NCBI GenBank assembly: GCA_022495995.1
Contig: JAFEMH010001357.1
Location: 65,001-129,000, forward strand
DNA length: 64,000 bases
Source: Adenophora triphylla var. japonica
Taxonomy: Eukaryota; Streptophyta; Magnoliopsida; Asterales; Campanulaceae
Direction of reading: 5' to 3'
Below the pieces are notes generated by a model. It made no database searches and had not been told where the DNA came from. It worked only from the letters and a program-made list of their open reading frames with translations. Both the position numbers and the translations under genes were made by a program. Of this stretch, positions 9,749 to 20,640 are shown in pieces (the stretch's first letter is position 1; every line of letters starts with the position of its first letter).

Positions 9749-11550
9749 TGTGAATGTGGGCCCATCGCGGATCGAATCGTTTTATAGGGTCGCCGTTTCA
9801 CCTCAGTTTGAAGACACCGGTCTTATTGAAAAATGGAGTCGCCACGCCATTTTGATTTCCTCAAAACTTTGAAAAAAAGGATAAGGGTCCGGAGGTTAAT
9901 TTACTCCTTGGGAAGAACAGATACGTTCACCCAAGGAGCCTTGCGAAAGCAAGTCTTCCTAGACCCGAAGTTTGTGCATGTTTTGTGCGTTCATGTGTGA
10001 GATGTGATTAGAAAAAGGAGGGAATGTGCCAAGTTATCTGCCGGATGTATAAACCATATAAGAAGGTTATCGCTCGGGATTCCTTGGATTTGATATGTTT
10101 GGGATTTTGATCCCGTGCTCATCTTGGACTTATGATCATCATTATGTGACCTTTTTTACCCTCCCGTTGGAATAATCAACCATAGTAGGCATAAAATCCT
10201 TGGTGTATCTTAAACCAAACGTTCTTCGGGACTAGGTCATATGTGATCGAGAGAGAGGGACACCTTTTATAGTCCAAGAATGAGACTCTTTAGAAAGGAA
10301 GAGTCTTCGCCCATCAATCCTACATCTTGAGACGATTGAGCTTCGTAGGGACATTTATGCTCGTATCAAGTGATGATCGGAGATGTAAGGGGCTATGATT
10401 CATCCGCTTCTAAAGGGACTTCGACTATGGCATTTTAGTGGCGGAAACTATGTAAAGATGATGTCTTTACACCGATCCACACCACGGGATGCTTCAAGTA
10501 CCAAAGGGACTATGGGGAGGGGTATAAAGATTGGATCTTTATACTCATCCTATGTCTTTCGTGCCTTAAGAGGTCACTAGACAATCCTTGGAGAGTGATC
10601 CAACCAAAAGGGACATGGGGAATGACTTTGAAAGGTAAAGATTGCATTTTTTTTATGAAATAAAAGTAATGAACATTATGAAAGCTAAAGACATGAATGT
10701 AAAGGGAAGACCTTTGAGGCTTTCCAATGTCCTTTAAGAACCTTATGAGGTGGAAAATCCTTGGAAGCAAGGTCAAGGGAAGGGGAAGACATTATAGGAG
10801 TAAAGATAGCATTTTTATGTGTTAAAATGGAACTATTTCACATCATCATGTGGTGAATCCTCCTTAGAACAAGCCACGTGTGGACCTTTGTTCATCCTTG
10901 GGAAGGGATTCCCCATGAATCATTTGTGTAGGGGAAATGGGGGGAAATGATGTCTACATGATAAAGATGGTAACTTTATGGCAATATATCAATATTAATG
11001 GCAAGTAAAAGCAATATAGATGACAAGTAATGAATATAACAAGGTAAAAAGAGTATTTTAAGAGAAAAGGAAGGAGAGATTACCAATGGTGGTTCTCTCT
11101 ATCTCTCTTGGGGGTTTTCCTAAGGTAGGAGTAGTTTTGGGATGATTTATGAAGGAGGGAGGTGATTTTTGGGAGGTTCAAGTCTCTGGAAATTCGTGGA
11201 GTAATTTTGGCAGAGTAACAATGCCTGAAAGTTGTGTCTAAAATGGGTAGAGGAGGCATCTATTTATAGGCTGCAGTGTGCTTCCTAATGAAGCCGTGCG
11301 GCATTAACCTTTTGCAAAAGAAGTCGTCCGGCGTTATCCATTGATGACTCAGCCTGCTTCTAGATTCATGCAAGGTGGCAGCTGGAAGCTTCATTCCAGT
11401 GAGGGACTGCTTGGAATTTTAATTCCTAGCAGGTCCTTCCCCCCTTGGACAGTTTGGAAAAGTTCCAGAATTGCCCCTGAACTTTAGAAAAGTTCGGGGA
11501 ATTGTCGGGAAACTTAACCGGAAGGCATGAGCCAGATTTGGGTACTTACA
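9749..11550 (-). repeat. Tat-A' 3' LTR
   Basis: Reads TGTAAGTACCCAAATCTGG from 11550 and ends ...CCCACATTCACA at 9749, matching both ends of the 3' LTR at 29254-31159. It contains a TATA box (11260-11270, minus), a CCATTG-GTAATC splice-donor-like site and the GGCGTGGCGACTCC word seen near the 3' ends of related LTRs. Internal polypurine DNA borders its 5' side (complement of GAAGCCCCTCGGC at 11551). Confidence 0.85.
11260..11332 (-). promoter_or_regulatory. Tat-A' LTR promoter: TATA with twin palindromes
   Basis: CCTATAAATAG on the minus strand (11260-11270). Two CG-centred palindromes lie upstream: GCCGTGCGGC at 11293-11302 and GTCGTCCGGC at 11323-11332. The same pairing recurs in the other LTRs and at the antisense genes. 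Confidence 0.7.
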
Positions 11551-11670
11551 GAAGCCCCTCGGCAACGGCACTTGCAGGGCAAGTGGGGTTATCGATAAAA
11601 AGAATTCAATCTGGCGAACTGTCGAGACGGATTGGGTGAACAAGGAGGTCGAGTGGCTGAACCTTTAGAA

Positions 11671-11714
11671 GGCTACCTACGTATCCCTAAGGACTCAAGC
11701 CATGATCCTAGTTC
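11671..11714 (-). other. CTACG-CGTAG structured motif, copy 1
   Basis: Minus strand: GAACTAGG, then GGCTTGAG, ending TACGTAGGTAGCC. This copy has CTAGG in place of CTACG and therefore a weakened outer stem; GGCT still pairs with AGCC. Confidence 0.6.
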
Positions 11715-11768
11715 GGAATCCACTGGGGAAAGGGTGTCATATGTGACGAATTGGCTGAACCTAAAGTA

Positions 11769-11812
11769 GGCTACCTACGTATCCCGGGGGAATCAAGCTA
11801 TGACCGTAGTTC
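11769..11812 (-). other. CTACG-CGTAG structured motif, copy 2
   Basis: Minus strand: GAACTACG, AGCTTGATTCCCCCGGGATA, CGTAGGTAGCC. The outer stem CTACG/CGTAG is intact and the small ATTCC/GGGAT hairpin has a CCC loop. Confidence 0.7.
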
Positions 11813-12108
11813 GGAATCCACTGGGGAATGGCGAAGAGAAACTGGTCCCATGCTATGAAGATGGAAAGGAAATGACCTAGGAGGTCAAATGGCTTATCCT
11901 ACTGGGGATATGCCAAATGAAGGGAGTGACCAATGTGGTCGGATATCTGGACCTTTATGAAAGGCTACCTTACCACTGAGGAGTGATAAATTAAAGGGGT
12001 GACCACTGTGGTCGGATGGCTGGACCTTTATGAAAGGCTCATGCACCACTTAGGAGTGATGAATAAAAGGGGTGACCAATGTGGTCGGATGGCTGGAACA
12101 TTATGAAA

Positions 12109-12152
12109 GGCTACCTACGTATCCCAGAGGAATCAAGCCGTGATCGTAGTTC
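12109..12152 (-). other. CTACG-CGTAG structured motif, copy 3
   Basis: Minus strand: GAACTACG, GGCTTGATTCCTCTGGGATA, CGTAGGTAGCC. CTACG/CGTAG and GGCT/AGCC are both present in crossing order. Confidence 0.7.
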
Positions 12153-12291
12153 AAGGCGCACTAGATAGTTAGGAACATGTCTAGGGTCCTTGGGATTTTG
12201 ACGATTAATGGAGGAGTCACCTTATTTGATTTGACAATTAATGGAGGTTATCACCTTATTTGATTTGACAATTAATGGAGGTTGTCACTTT

Positions 12292-13000
12292 ACGTTATCC
12301 CATTTGGAGATACCGACAGGTTTCTCGGAGGATATGTTATCCCATTTGGCGGTAACGGAAGGTTTTCCGGAGGATACGTTATCCCATTTGGCGATAACGG
12401 AAGGTTTCCCGGAGGATACGTTATCCCATTCGGCGATAACGGAAGGTTTTTCGGAGGATACGTTATCCCATTCGGCAATAACGGAAGGTTTCTCGGAGGA
12501 TACGTTATCCCATTTGGCGATAACGGAAGGTTTCCCGGAGGATACGTTATCCCATTTGGCGATAACGGAAGGTTTTCTAGAGGATACGTTATCCCATTTG
12601 GCGATAACGGAAGGTTTCTCGGAGGATACGTTATCCTATTTGGTGATAACGAAAGGTTTTCCGGAGGATACGTTATCCCATTTGGCGATAACGGAAGGTT
12701 TCTCGGAGGATATGTTATCCCATTTGGCGATAACGGAAGGTTTCCCGGAGGATACGTTATCCCATTTGGTGATAACGGAAGGTTTCCATAAGAGACGTTA
12801 TCACATTTGGCAATAACGGAGATTTTTGGGAGACAGCGTTATTCCATTTGGAGATAACGGAAATTATTTAAAGGAAACGTTATTCCATTTGGAGATAACG
12901 AAAGATTTTTGGGTGACAGCGTTATTCCATTTGGAGATAATGAGAAATTTTTAGAAATAAACGCTTTTCCATTTGGAGATAACGGGGAATTCTTAGTTAA
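12292..13000. repeat. 42-bp minisatellite in the 3' untranslated part of Tat-A'
   Basis: About 12 regular 42-bp units lie between 12292 and 12800, followed by more degenerate units to about 13000. Each unit holds CGTTATC ... GATAACG, a 7-bp stem with a 9-nt loop. Because 42 is divisible by three, open frames of repeated 14-residue peptides span the array on both strands; I regard these as artefacts. Tat elements are known for hypervariable minisatellites at this position. Confidence 0.9.
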
Positions 13001-13048
13001 ATGGAAAGTCCAGGGGTAAAAGTGTAAATTCAGTCTAGAGCGAATGAA

Positions 13049-13121
13049 GCCGCCCGGCATGAGATGGGAAAAAGAAGCCGTCTGGCTTTAAACCTAATTT
13101 CACCAGATTCATTTAAACAGC
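13049..13121 (+). promoter_or_regulatory. Tat-A' aORF1 promoter with twin palindromes
   Basis: GCCGCCCGGC (13049-13058) and GCCGTCTGGC (13077-13086) stand upstream of a TATA-like ATTTAAA (about 13111) and of the aORF1 ATG at 13227. Order and spacing resemble the LTR promoters of the same family. Confidence 0.6.
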
Positions 13122-13226
13122 AGAAGAACAGGCGGTGGCGCCATTGTTGTTGTTTCTGTCGAAGAGAGAGGAGAGAAGGGAGAGAGAGATCAAAAAATTT
13201 CAAATCTCTAGCTCCTATTGCTCAAG

Positions 13227-14000
13227 ATGGATCAAGATGGGAATGTCTTGCCTCGACAAGCGCGTAGAACCTTGTCGTAAGCCGCGAGGAGGAGGCAGAG
13301 GGAATTCGTTAGGACCGAGCGGAAGTATGACTTCACGATGCCTACTTCCGAGTTCTATCCTAGCAAGAGGGAGCACAAATCAATGAAACCTCAATCGATT
13401 GGGGTAAGCACTCTCGATTTGCTTGATTTCGTCGATTTTGATTGACTTTTGATTGATTTAGGGCTTGATTCAATTTTTTTTTTTGGAATTTTTGCATTTT
13501 TTTTACGATTTTATTGACGCTTTTAGGGATTTGATAATTAACCTATGGGGCTATGGACATAAATAAACATGCATGTGCAATTTATTTGGAAAAAATATGA
13601 GAATGATTTATTTTTGAAAATAATGCCTAAAATGTGACGGAGTTCTTGCATGTGCTAGAACCAGGTCAACTTCTGATCATGGATGGGAAAATAAGATTTT
13701 GGACGATGAAAAGGATTCATGCATGCCACTTTGAAAGATTAAAACCTATATACAAAGAATTTTTTGAAAATTGGAATTTTTGTGCTTGGGAGAGCATGTG
13801 CTCGGGGTGACGTGTTTCAAATGATGAAAGACACGTGTTCTAGGCCAATGATGCCAGAAACTTTTCTTATGATTTCTTTTCTTTGACAATATGTGCACTT
13901 TTTGTGAATGTATGCATGCTTTTGAGATAAACTGAAGGACTAATGCACTTTTGATGTGCTTTCCTACAGGAGAGCAAGTCGAGGGGACCCGCTGAGGTAG
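13227..14000 (+). pseudogene. Tat-A' antisense gene aORF1, 5' part
   Basis: Exon 1 runs from the ATG at 13227 to 13403, with one in-frame stop at 13278. It ends in QSIG before GTAAGC. The intron ends in TTCCTACAG at 13969 and exon 2 starts at 13970 (ESRGPAEV) but is cut at 14000 by the LTR fragment of Tat-A. It matches the minus-strand aORF1 of Tat-A exon for exon, with the same splice phase. The gene is antisense to gag-pol in the parent element. In Tat-A the continuation is plant-mobile-domain-like; that part is missing here. Confidence 0.65.
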
Positions 14001-14478
14001 TGTAAGTACCCAAATCTGGCTCATGCCTTCCGGTTAAGTTTCCCGGCAATTCCTCAAACTTTCCTAAAGTTCAGGGGTAATTCTGGAACTTTTCCAAACT
14101 GCCAAAAGGGGGAAGGACCTGCTAGGAATTAAAATTTTAGGAAGTCCCTCGCTGGAATGAAGCTTCCAGCTGCCACCTTGCATGAATCTAGAAGCAGGCT
14201 GAGTCATCGACGGATAACGCCGGACGGCTTCTTTTGCCAGAGGTTAATGCTGCATGGCTTCATTAGGAAACACAAATCAGCCTATAAATAGAGGCCTTCT
14301 CAACCCATTTTGATATACAATTTTAGGCACTGTCACTCTGCCAAAATCACTCCATGAATTTACAGAAACTAAAACTCCCAAAAAACCACCTCCCTCCTCC
14401 ATAAAATCCATCCAAAACTCTTCCTACATTAGGAAAAAACCCCAAGGGAGATAGAGAAAACCACCATTGGTAATCTCT
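14001..14478 (+). repeat. Tat-A 5' LTR, truncated
   Basis: Starts TGTAAGTACCCAAATCTGG and follows the Tat-A' LTR closely until about 14478, where it joins leader sequence homologous to that of Tat-D near 62840. About 1.4 kb of LTR and the PBS are missing. It resembles the Tat-A' LTR more than its supposed partner at 29254, so it may belong to a different copy. Confidence 0.75.
14219..14291 (+). promoter_or_regulatory. Tat-A 5' LTR promoter with twin palindromes
   Basis: GCCGGACGGC (14219-14228) and the degenerate GCTGCATGGC (14249-14258) precede CCTATAAATAG (14281-14291). Confidence 0.7.
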
Positions 14479-15679
14479 TAACTCAAAAAGGAATATTTTT
14501 AGGAGGCCGCACACTACGCGCACCATATATATCCTGTACACTTTACACGCACGTTCCTTTAACCCGGGGTGGTTGTTCAGTTACAGTCACGGACAGTATT
14601 ACGATGCTCCCAGGCGCGCACGGAATCATCCCAAACTCCCCATGGCAGCCAGTGTCGACCAATGCACAGTCCGTGTCACACATTTTAAAACCGTGACTTT
14701 TGGTTGGTTTTTGGTCTAGTCCATGTCATATAGCCCAGTTGCATACCCCCGTAAAGGTCAAACCTTAGCCCCTATCGAGAGTCAAGATCTTTCGCGCAAG
14801 CGGAGCTCTGCCAAAATTCCGACAAGGAAAAATTGGCAAGATCTTGACCCCGGCATTGACTTTGACTTTGACCCGCACGGGATACGTAAAGGTCAAACCT
14901 TAGCCCATGACGGAAGTCGAGATACTTCGCGCAAGCGAAACTCTGCCGAAATTCCGACAAGGAAAAATTGGCAGAATCTTGACTCCGGCATTGACTTTGA
15001 CCTTGACCCGCACGGGATGCGTAAGAGTCGAGACCGAGTCCGTGCCAAAAATCCGAAGATCTTTCGCGCAAGAGGAGCTCTGCCGAAATTTCGACAAGGA
15101 AAAATTGGCAAGATCTTGACCCGGCATTGACTTCGACTCACGCACAGCGTATGCAACGAAGTTCAATGTGACACTGTGTCATCCGGCTTTTATCGCCCGA
15201 CCCATGCCTATTATCTTCTCGGACATTGCCGAAAAGTCAAAATGTCATTCGCGCAAGCGAAACTCTGCCGAAATTCCGTTAAGGCTGAAAGACGAGACTT
15301 TCCCGGTATTGCCTTGACTATAATCCGCATCGCGCGTGCGTTGAAAGTTCCTATGACCCGCTAGACCCATTAGGAGCGTTCTTCTCTCTCGGTCGGTGGG
15401 ATTCGCGTGCCCTATAGGACCCTCGCCCGGGGCTTTCCACCCTGGGAGGTCGAAATACAGGTGGAATACGAAAGGCTTATAGACGTAGTGACAGAGCCCA
15501 CTGATCCAGGATCTAGAGTAGTTGCGAAAAAGAAGGGCAGAACCCCTTTTCCAACCAAATAGAAATTAATAAAAGACACTGTTTTAAGTAAACTGGAAGA
15601 TTCTTAATTTGCATATTGCTTGAGCCTTCAGCCTAAACACCTACCCCGAGTCTAAACCTCTCCTATCCATTTCCCGCAG
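14470..15679 (+). other. Predicted leader intron of Tat-A
   Basis: A donor (CCATTG-GTAATC, GT at 14470) lies inside the LTR remnant and an acceptor (TTTCCCGCAG, AG at 15678-15679) lies 101 nt before the gag ATG. Corresponding sites occur in Tat-B and Tat-D. Inferred from motifs and conservation. Confidence 0.45.
14479..15660 (+). repeat. Tat-A leader with about 130-bp tandem repeats
   Basis: Between 14750 and 15135 about three units repeat the words GGTCAAACCTTAGCCC, TTCGCGCAAGCG and GACAAGGAAAAATTGGCA; a further partial unit is near 15245. Downstream, 15385-15540 matches the leader of Tat-D at 63485-63640. The small frames here are by-products of the repeats. No protein is called. Confidence 0.75.
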
Positions 15680-15780
15680 CGAGAAAGAAGTGGGTGAGAA
15701 TACCGGGTCAGCGGCTTGTTAGCGCAGAATTCTCAGATAGTTCGCCAGAATCCTCAGTTTTGTCAGTCCAGAGAGTCAGA

Positions 15781-17220
15781 ATGGCCGATTTGACAGAAAA
15801 CAGCAGTGGTTTGGGTAACCAAATGACTAGGGAAGAAGAGCTAGCCTTAGCCTTGGAAAACAGTCGTAAGGTCCATGAGGAACAGCAAGCCATGCTCATT
15901 GATGCGCTTCGTCGTCATGGGGTTCAGATAGTGGTTGAGTCCAATGGTTCTCTGGTTATGGTAGAAGATGAGACTCCAGAAGCAGCCATCTCAGCTCCCC
16001 CAGCCTATAACCAATGCCCTCCTCCATCCACATATGATCCCTTACCAAGGACTATCCCTTTTTAGTCCTTTCCCACATCCCAGGCCATCAGGGTCCCGAC
16101 GCCCTCCCCTCCTCAGATAAGACCCAGCTTTGTTCCCTACCAACAGAGAGCAAATGCCACAGCTATCCCAGTTACGCAGCCTCTGCATTACCCCACGGGA
16201 TTCACTCCCTCCTCTCAGCCTGAGCCAAATTTCCTTATCCCTGAATTCCAGTATCAGCCTGACCTTTCCAACTTCGTCAACGCCTGTGAATTTGCCTATC
16301 TTCCAGACAGTGACAGTGAAGAGTCAGTCGGAAATGAGAATAGGAATGGATGGATTTACAGTGATGATGACAGTTCAGTAGAAGGATTAAACCTGGAGCC
16401 AACGAAAGTGAAATCCGGAGGACAAGATGAAGTAGAAAACCACAGACCTGGAATGAGAGACTGTATCACTTTAAAGTGTGTTTGTCGCCTTTGCAAGAAC
16501 TCGGAAGAGAAAATGGATGCAAGCTCAGATGAGGTAGGGTATGAATTCCACATCCTAGAATTCAACACTCCTTACAAAGACTTAGTCGGTGAATGGAGAA
16601 ACTTGATCGAAGCTTTAGCTGATAGAGGGAAGTGGGCTCCACCCGTCGATCTAGAACACGTAAGCGTCATTGAGGCTAAACCCCCATCGGGAAGGGTAAA
16701 CTCCATTGCAGTGCTAAGAGTCACCCCTGAGACCTTGTCCGAAGAAGAGTGTATGGAAGCTCTAGAAAGAGTCTTAAAGTTTGAAGCGACCCCGGTCCCC
16801 TTCCTATCTTATGACGACAATGATGTTTTCTTGGTAATCCCTAAGTCGGGGGAAGAGTCCAGAATACCCCTTATATGGCGCCAAGTATCCCGACCCGCTT
16901 TTGCCCTCATTGGTCATCAGAGTCAAGATGAAAGTTCTCACATGAGTTGCTGTAGTGATACTGAAGAAGACACAGTCGAAATGCCAGAAGGAACAGTAGA
17001 GGAGTGGTTAGCCCAGAAGACGAAAAGCCCAGAAAACCCTCCCGACGGTAAAGAACAGGAACCTGCCATAAGGTTTGACCCTGCAGAAGTCCTTCTCTAT
17101 GATGGAATCTCCCACTTCAGAAAGTGCTTGGCCAATGTCATAGATGTCGTCAGAAGGCTGACCCCTAGAGAAAGAAGGGATATGCTTGACAGTGATGAGG
17201 AATGTGACCCCGCTCTTTGA
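15781..17220 (+). pseudogene. gag: Tat-A gag, internally deleted
   Basis: ATG at 15781 (MADLTENSSGLGNQMTREEE) is chosen because Tat-C and Tat-D have ATGs at the same position after the same leader exon. The N-terminal part continues to a stop at 16063-16065 (TIPF). After frame changes, a 270-aa frame (16408-17220) covers the C-terminal gag region (ILEFNTPYKDLVGEWRNLIE). The central Retrotrans_gag domain and the CxFHxxxGHxTxxC-type knuckle present in Tat-C are absent, so a segment has been deleted near 16300. The product would be the virus-like-particle capsid protein; this copy cannot make it. Confidence 0.75.
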
Positions 17221-17411
17221 AAAAGCTGCTATGTCCAGGCAAGGAAGCCATTAGCAAACCTCCAAGCTCTGGGAATGATAATTCCTGTTGCATGCTGACT
17301 CTGAAAATCTTGAATGAAACTGTGAAGGCTTTGAGTGAGGAAGATGAAGCTGAGACCAGCCGGTTGCTAAGTTAATTAGGAAGTCAGAACCCAGAAAAGG
17401 CCAGAAAGTCA

Positions 17412-18437
17412 GTGACCTGGAATCAGATTCGGGAAGTTGCCTATGCCCCGGATCGTGCCGTTAATCAGATTAATCAACAGAGTTGGCAATATGCCAACAA
17501 AATCCCGCCTCTGACTCTGAAAGAGCTGAAGGAATCCTCCAGTAGGAATGATGACTCAAAAAAGTCTAATGTCTATGTGATGACTCGATCTGGACAAATG
17601 AGTGTTGAGCAGCCTAAGGGTGACAAAAGAAATGCCGTCTCCGAGCCAAAAACAAACAAAAGACCTTATAAGTCAGAAGCAGAAAAGCCAGACTCTGAAA
17701 AAGAGGATCCGGTGCTGACTCAGTTGAAGTGTACTCAGGCCAACATCTCCTTGTGGTCCCTGTTAACCTCTTCATACCCTCATAAGCTGAAGCTAGAAGA
17801 AAGTCTGGCCAAGACCATGGTGCCCATAGATGTCACCCCAGATGAGGTCGTCCAGATGATTGGAAGTATCCATTACGGAAACATCATTACCTTCACTGAC
17901 TTGGACCTGCCAAAATATGGGGCTAGTCATAATGAACCCCTTTACATCACAGTCCAGTTGGAAGAATGCCGATTGCCAAGGGTACTAGTTGACGGAGGGT
18001 CTGCAATGAACGTCCTGCCAGCAAAGATGATGGATTTGTTGGATTTGAATCCCACAGATTTGATGCCTTCTAGTCAGACTATTAAGGCCTACGACTCCAC
18101 TGCACGATCAGTTCTGGGGATTGCTACTCTCAAATTGTGGTTTGGCGAAAAGGCCATGGATGTTGATTTCCAAGTGATTGACATTCCCATTTCATTTACC
18201 GCTCTGCTTGGACAACCTTGGATTCGCCAGATAAATGGGGTAGCCTCTACTTTGCACCAATGCGTCAAATTCCAGTCAGGTGATGGGACTATTACTACTA
18301 TCTATGGAGACAGTGTCACTGTGGAAGGTACCAGCACTGGAGGTATCCCGATACTGGAGATCAAACATGATGATGAGGGGGTTGGCCTTGACCGGATTCT
18401 ATGCAGCTTCCCCCAAAGCAAAAGTGTGTTGCACTGA
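17412..18437 (+). pseudogene. pol: Tat-A protease region
   Basis: The 341-aa frame holds an aspartic-protease site, VLVDGGSAMNVLPAKMMD, with the catalytic D-G-G/S type triplet, preceded by a linker (VYVMTRSGQ) and followed by GIATLKLWFG and IDIPISFTALLGQPWIR. The protease would cut the gag-pol polyprotein. The frame shifts near 18400 into the G-patch segment. Confidence 0.8.
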
Positions 18438-19707
18438 CCTCACTACTACCTCCGACAAAATCCCCCCTGCCATGCGAATGATGAGAAAAATGGGTTATCT
18501 TCCGGGGCTCGGACTGGGCAAAAGACTTCAGGGTCGCAATGCTATCATTGATGTGAAGGAACAGACTAACCAATATGGCTTGGGATACAAACCGAATTCT
18601 CGGGAAGACAGAAAATCTAAAGGCACCGTTCAAGAAAAATGAAGTAAAGGGGTCCATCTCCATCCTTACAGCTTGTCTCTAGCCCATTACTTCACAAAAG
18701 GTGGGACTCAATATGATGAAAGTGATCGCCAGATCTCCTTGAGAAAAACTCTTCTGGAAAACCTTGAGAAAGTTCGGGGAAAACCAGCAAATCCTGTTCG
18801 GAGGATGTTCCTTGACTTGCCGGACATTCCTGGGGCTACCACTACTGTTCAGAACAAGTATGCCTTCAAAGGAAACCCAGACAGTTTCAAAGAGTCAGCG
18901 CTCTCCTCATCCAGGGTAATGGATTTCTCCGCCTTCGAGCTAGCTCTTTCGAAGATCAGTCAGATAGAAGCTGCCAGTAGTGAAGACAATGAGTTGGGTT
19001 TGCAAAAGCTGTTTGATGAAGAAGCGCAGATCCCTGATTTGATCGACTTCAGCTCAGATGACGAGGTTGTTGCCGTAATTGGAGACGGTGGTGAAGAGCC
19101 TTTTGATCCCTGCACTTTGGTGACTAAGACAGAGATGCCGTTGAAGAATTGGGAGACATTCTCAGGCCTGATAGCCAGCCAACAGTAAATGATCACGGAG
19201 CTTGGATTGGTACCCCGTCCTTCTCAGTCCAGTCGTGTCAAACACCCTGTCATCCATACAGTTGAGTCAGGAATCTTTGAATTCCAGTCCTCCGAGTCAT
19301 CCGAAGGCCTCACGCCTGAGGATTATGAATATGTAACCAATGTCATCTTTCCTCTTGCTTTGAATGAAATGACAGATCTTTCTGAGTATCCCCTTATTGC
19401 CAACTTAACAAATGATAAATTAACTCAAAACTTAACAACAGTTAATAATGAATCATTTGAACAAGATGCAAACACACTAAACGAACAATACATTAAAGAA
19501 ATCTTTAAGCAGGTTACAGACAAAGAGAAAAACCGGGCCCAAGCTCCCGAGGAGGTTTTGACAAGTGTTAACATTGGTACTGTCGAGGAACCTAAAGAGA
19601 CACAGATTGGAAACTTCTTCCAGGGGGTTGAACGGGACAGACTGGTCAATCTCGCTCTAGAATACATGGACGTCTTTGCATGGTGGTACAGGATATGCCG
19701 GGGCTAG
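18400..19707 (+). pseudogene. pol: Tat-A G-patch and pre-RT region
   Basis: One frame, broken by stops at 18640 and 19186, contains MGYLPGLGLGKRLQGR ... YGLGYKP, a G-patch (D111) domain, then an acidic linker and the pre-RT segment ending RLVNLALEYMDVFAWWY. G-patch motifs bind RNA and occur in some retroviral and plant LTR-element polyproteins between protease and RT. The frame changes again at about 19690. Confidence 0.7.
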
Positions 19708-19739
19708 ACAGGTTCAATAGTGGAGCACAGAATCCCTCT

Positions 19740-20640
19740 AGCACCGGATGCTAAGCCGCAAAGCGACTGAGGAAGATCAAGCCAGAATGGTCTCTACAGG
19801 TCAAAGAAGAGATTGAGAAGCTATTGCGGGTAGGATTCATCAGAGTCATCGAATATCCGACATGGTTATCCAACATTGTGACTGTAACCAAGGCCAATGG
19901 GAAGGTGTGCTACTGTGTAGATTTCTGGGATCTGAACAAAGCCAGCCCTAAAATGATTATCCCTTGCCAAACATAGACATTCTGGTGGATGCCACTGCCA
20001 ACTACAAAGTCAAATCCTTCGTTGATGGCTTTGCTGGCTACAACCAGATCAAGATGGCCGAGGAGGACCAAGAAAAGACAGCCTTCACCACACCGTGGGG
20101 AACGTACTGCTATACAGTGATGCTATTTGGGCTTAAGAATGCCGGGGCTACTTATCAGAGGGCAGCGACCGCACTTTTTCATGACATAATCCACAAGGAG
20201 ATTGAAGTCTACGTCGACGACATGATAGTCCACTCCAAAGGCGAGGATGGGCAGCACTTTGTTGACCTGCGAAAGTTCTTTGAGAGGCTGAGACAGCATT
20301 CCACGAGACTGAACCCTGCCAAATGCACCTTTGGAGTGACAAGGGGAAAAGTACATGGGTATATGGTCACAGAGCGAGGTATCGAAGTCGATCCCCGAAA
20401 GATCAAAGCCATTATGGACATGAGGCCACCTCGAACCCAGACAGAAGTTAAAAGCTTTAAGGGAAAACTACAGTACATCAGCCGCTTTGTCAATCAGTTG
20501 ACCACTATATGCGAGCCCATCTTCAAGCTCATGAAGAAGAATGTAGACACCGAATGGACCGAGGAATGCCAGGATGCCTTTGACCAAATCAAGGCGTACT
20601 TAGTACATCCTCCGGTGCTATGCCCCCCCCCCACATAGAC
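19740..20640 (+). pseudogene. pol: Tat-A reverse transcriptase
   Basis: RT motifs are visible: FVDGFAGYNQIKMAEEDQ, the FGLKNAGATYQR block and the catalytic YVDDMIVHS. An upstream frame break near 19955 and an indel in the poly-C run at 20625-20633 interrupt it; Tat-C has a shorter C run at the same place. RT copies the element RNA into DNA in the cytoplasmic particle. Confidence 0.85.

Larger units (their letters stand above)
9749..14000 (-). mobile_element. Tat-A': inverted 3' fragment of a Tat-lineage LTR retrotransposon
   Basis: In minus orientation it runs from inside the antisense gene aORF1 (14000) through a minisatellite and three copies of the CTACG-CGTAG motif to a complete LTR (11550 to 9749). 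It is homologous to the 3' part of Tat-A in opposite orientation, so the two form a large inverted pair. The gag-pol part is absent. Its LTR is closer in sequence to the LTR fragment at 14001-14478 than to the Tat-A 3' LTR. Confidence 0.75.

Noticed and set aside
12241..12816. Long repetitive ORFs across the 42-bp array (repeats of AITEGFPEDTLSHL on one frame, VIPFGDNGRF on another)
   Set aside because: Open in several frames on both strands because the unit length is a multiple of three; no start context or domain. Treated as a minisatellite artefact.
13746..14049. Minus-strand ORFs near the end of Tat-A'
   Set aside because: They lie opposite the aORF1 intron and splice acceptor; no homology with Tat-A or Tat-B proteins.
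14723..15166. Several overlapping ORFs in the Tat-A leader
   Set aside because: They follow the 130-bp tandem repeat on both strands and show no homology to the gag start.
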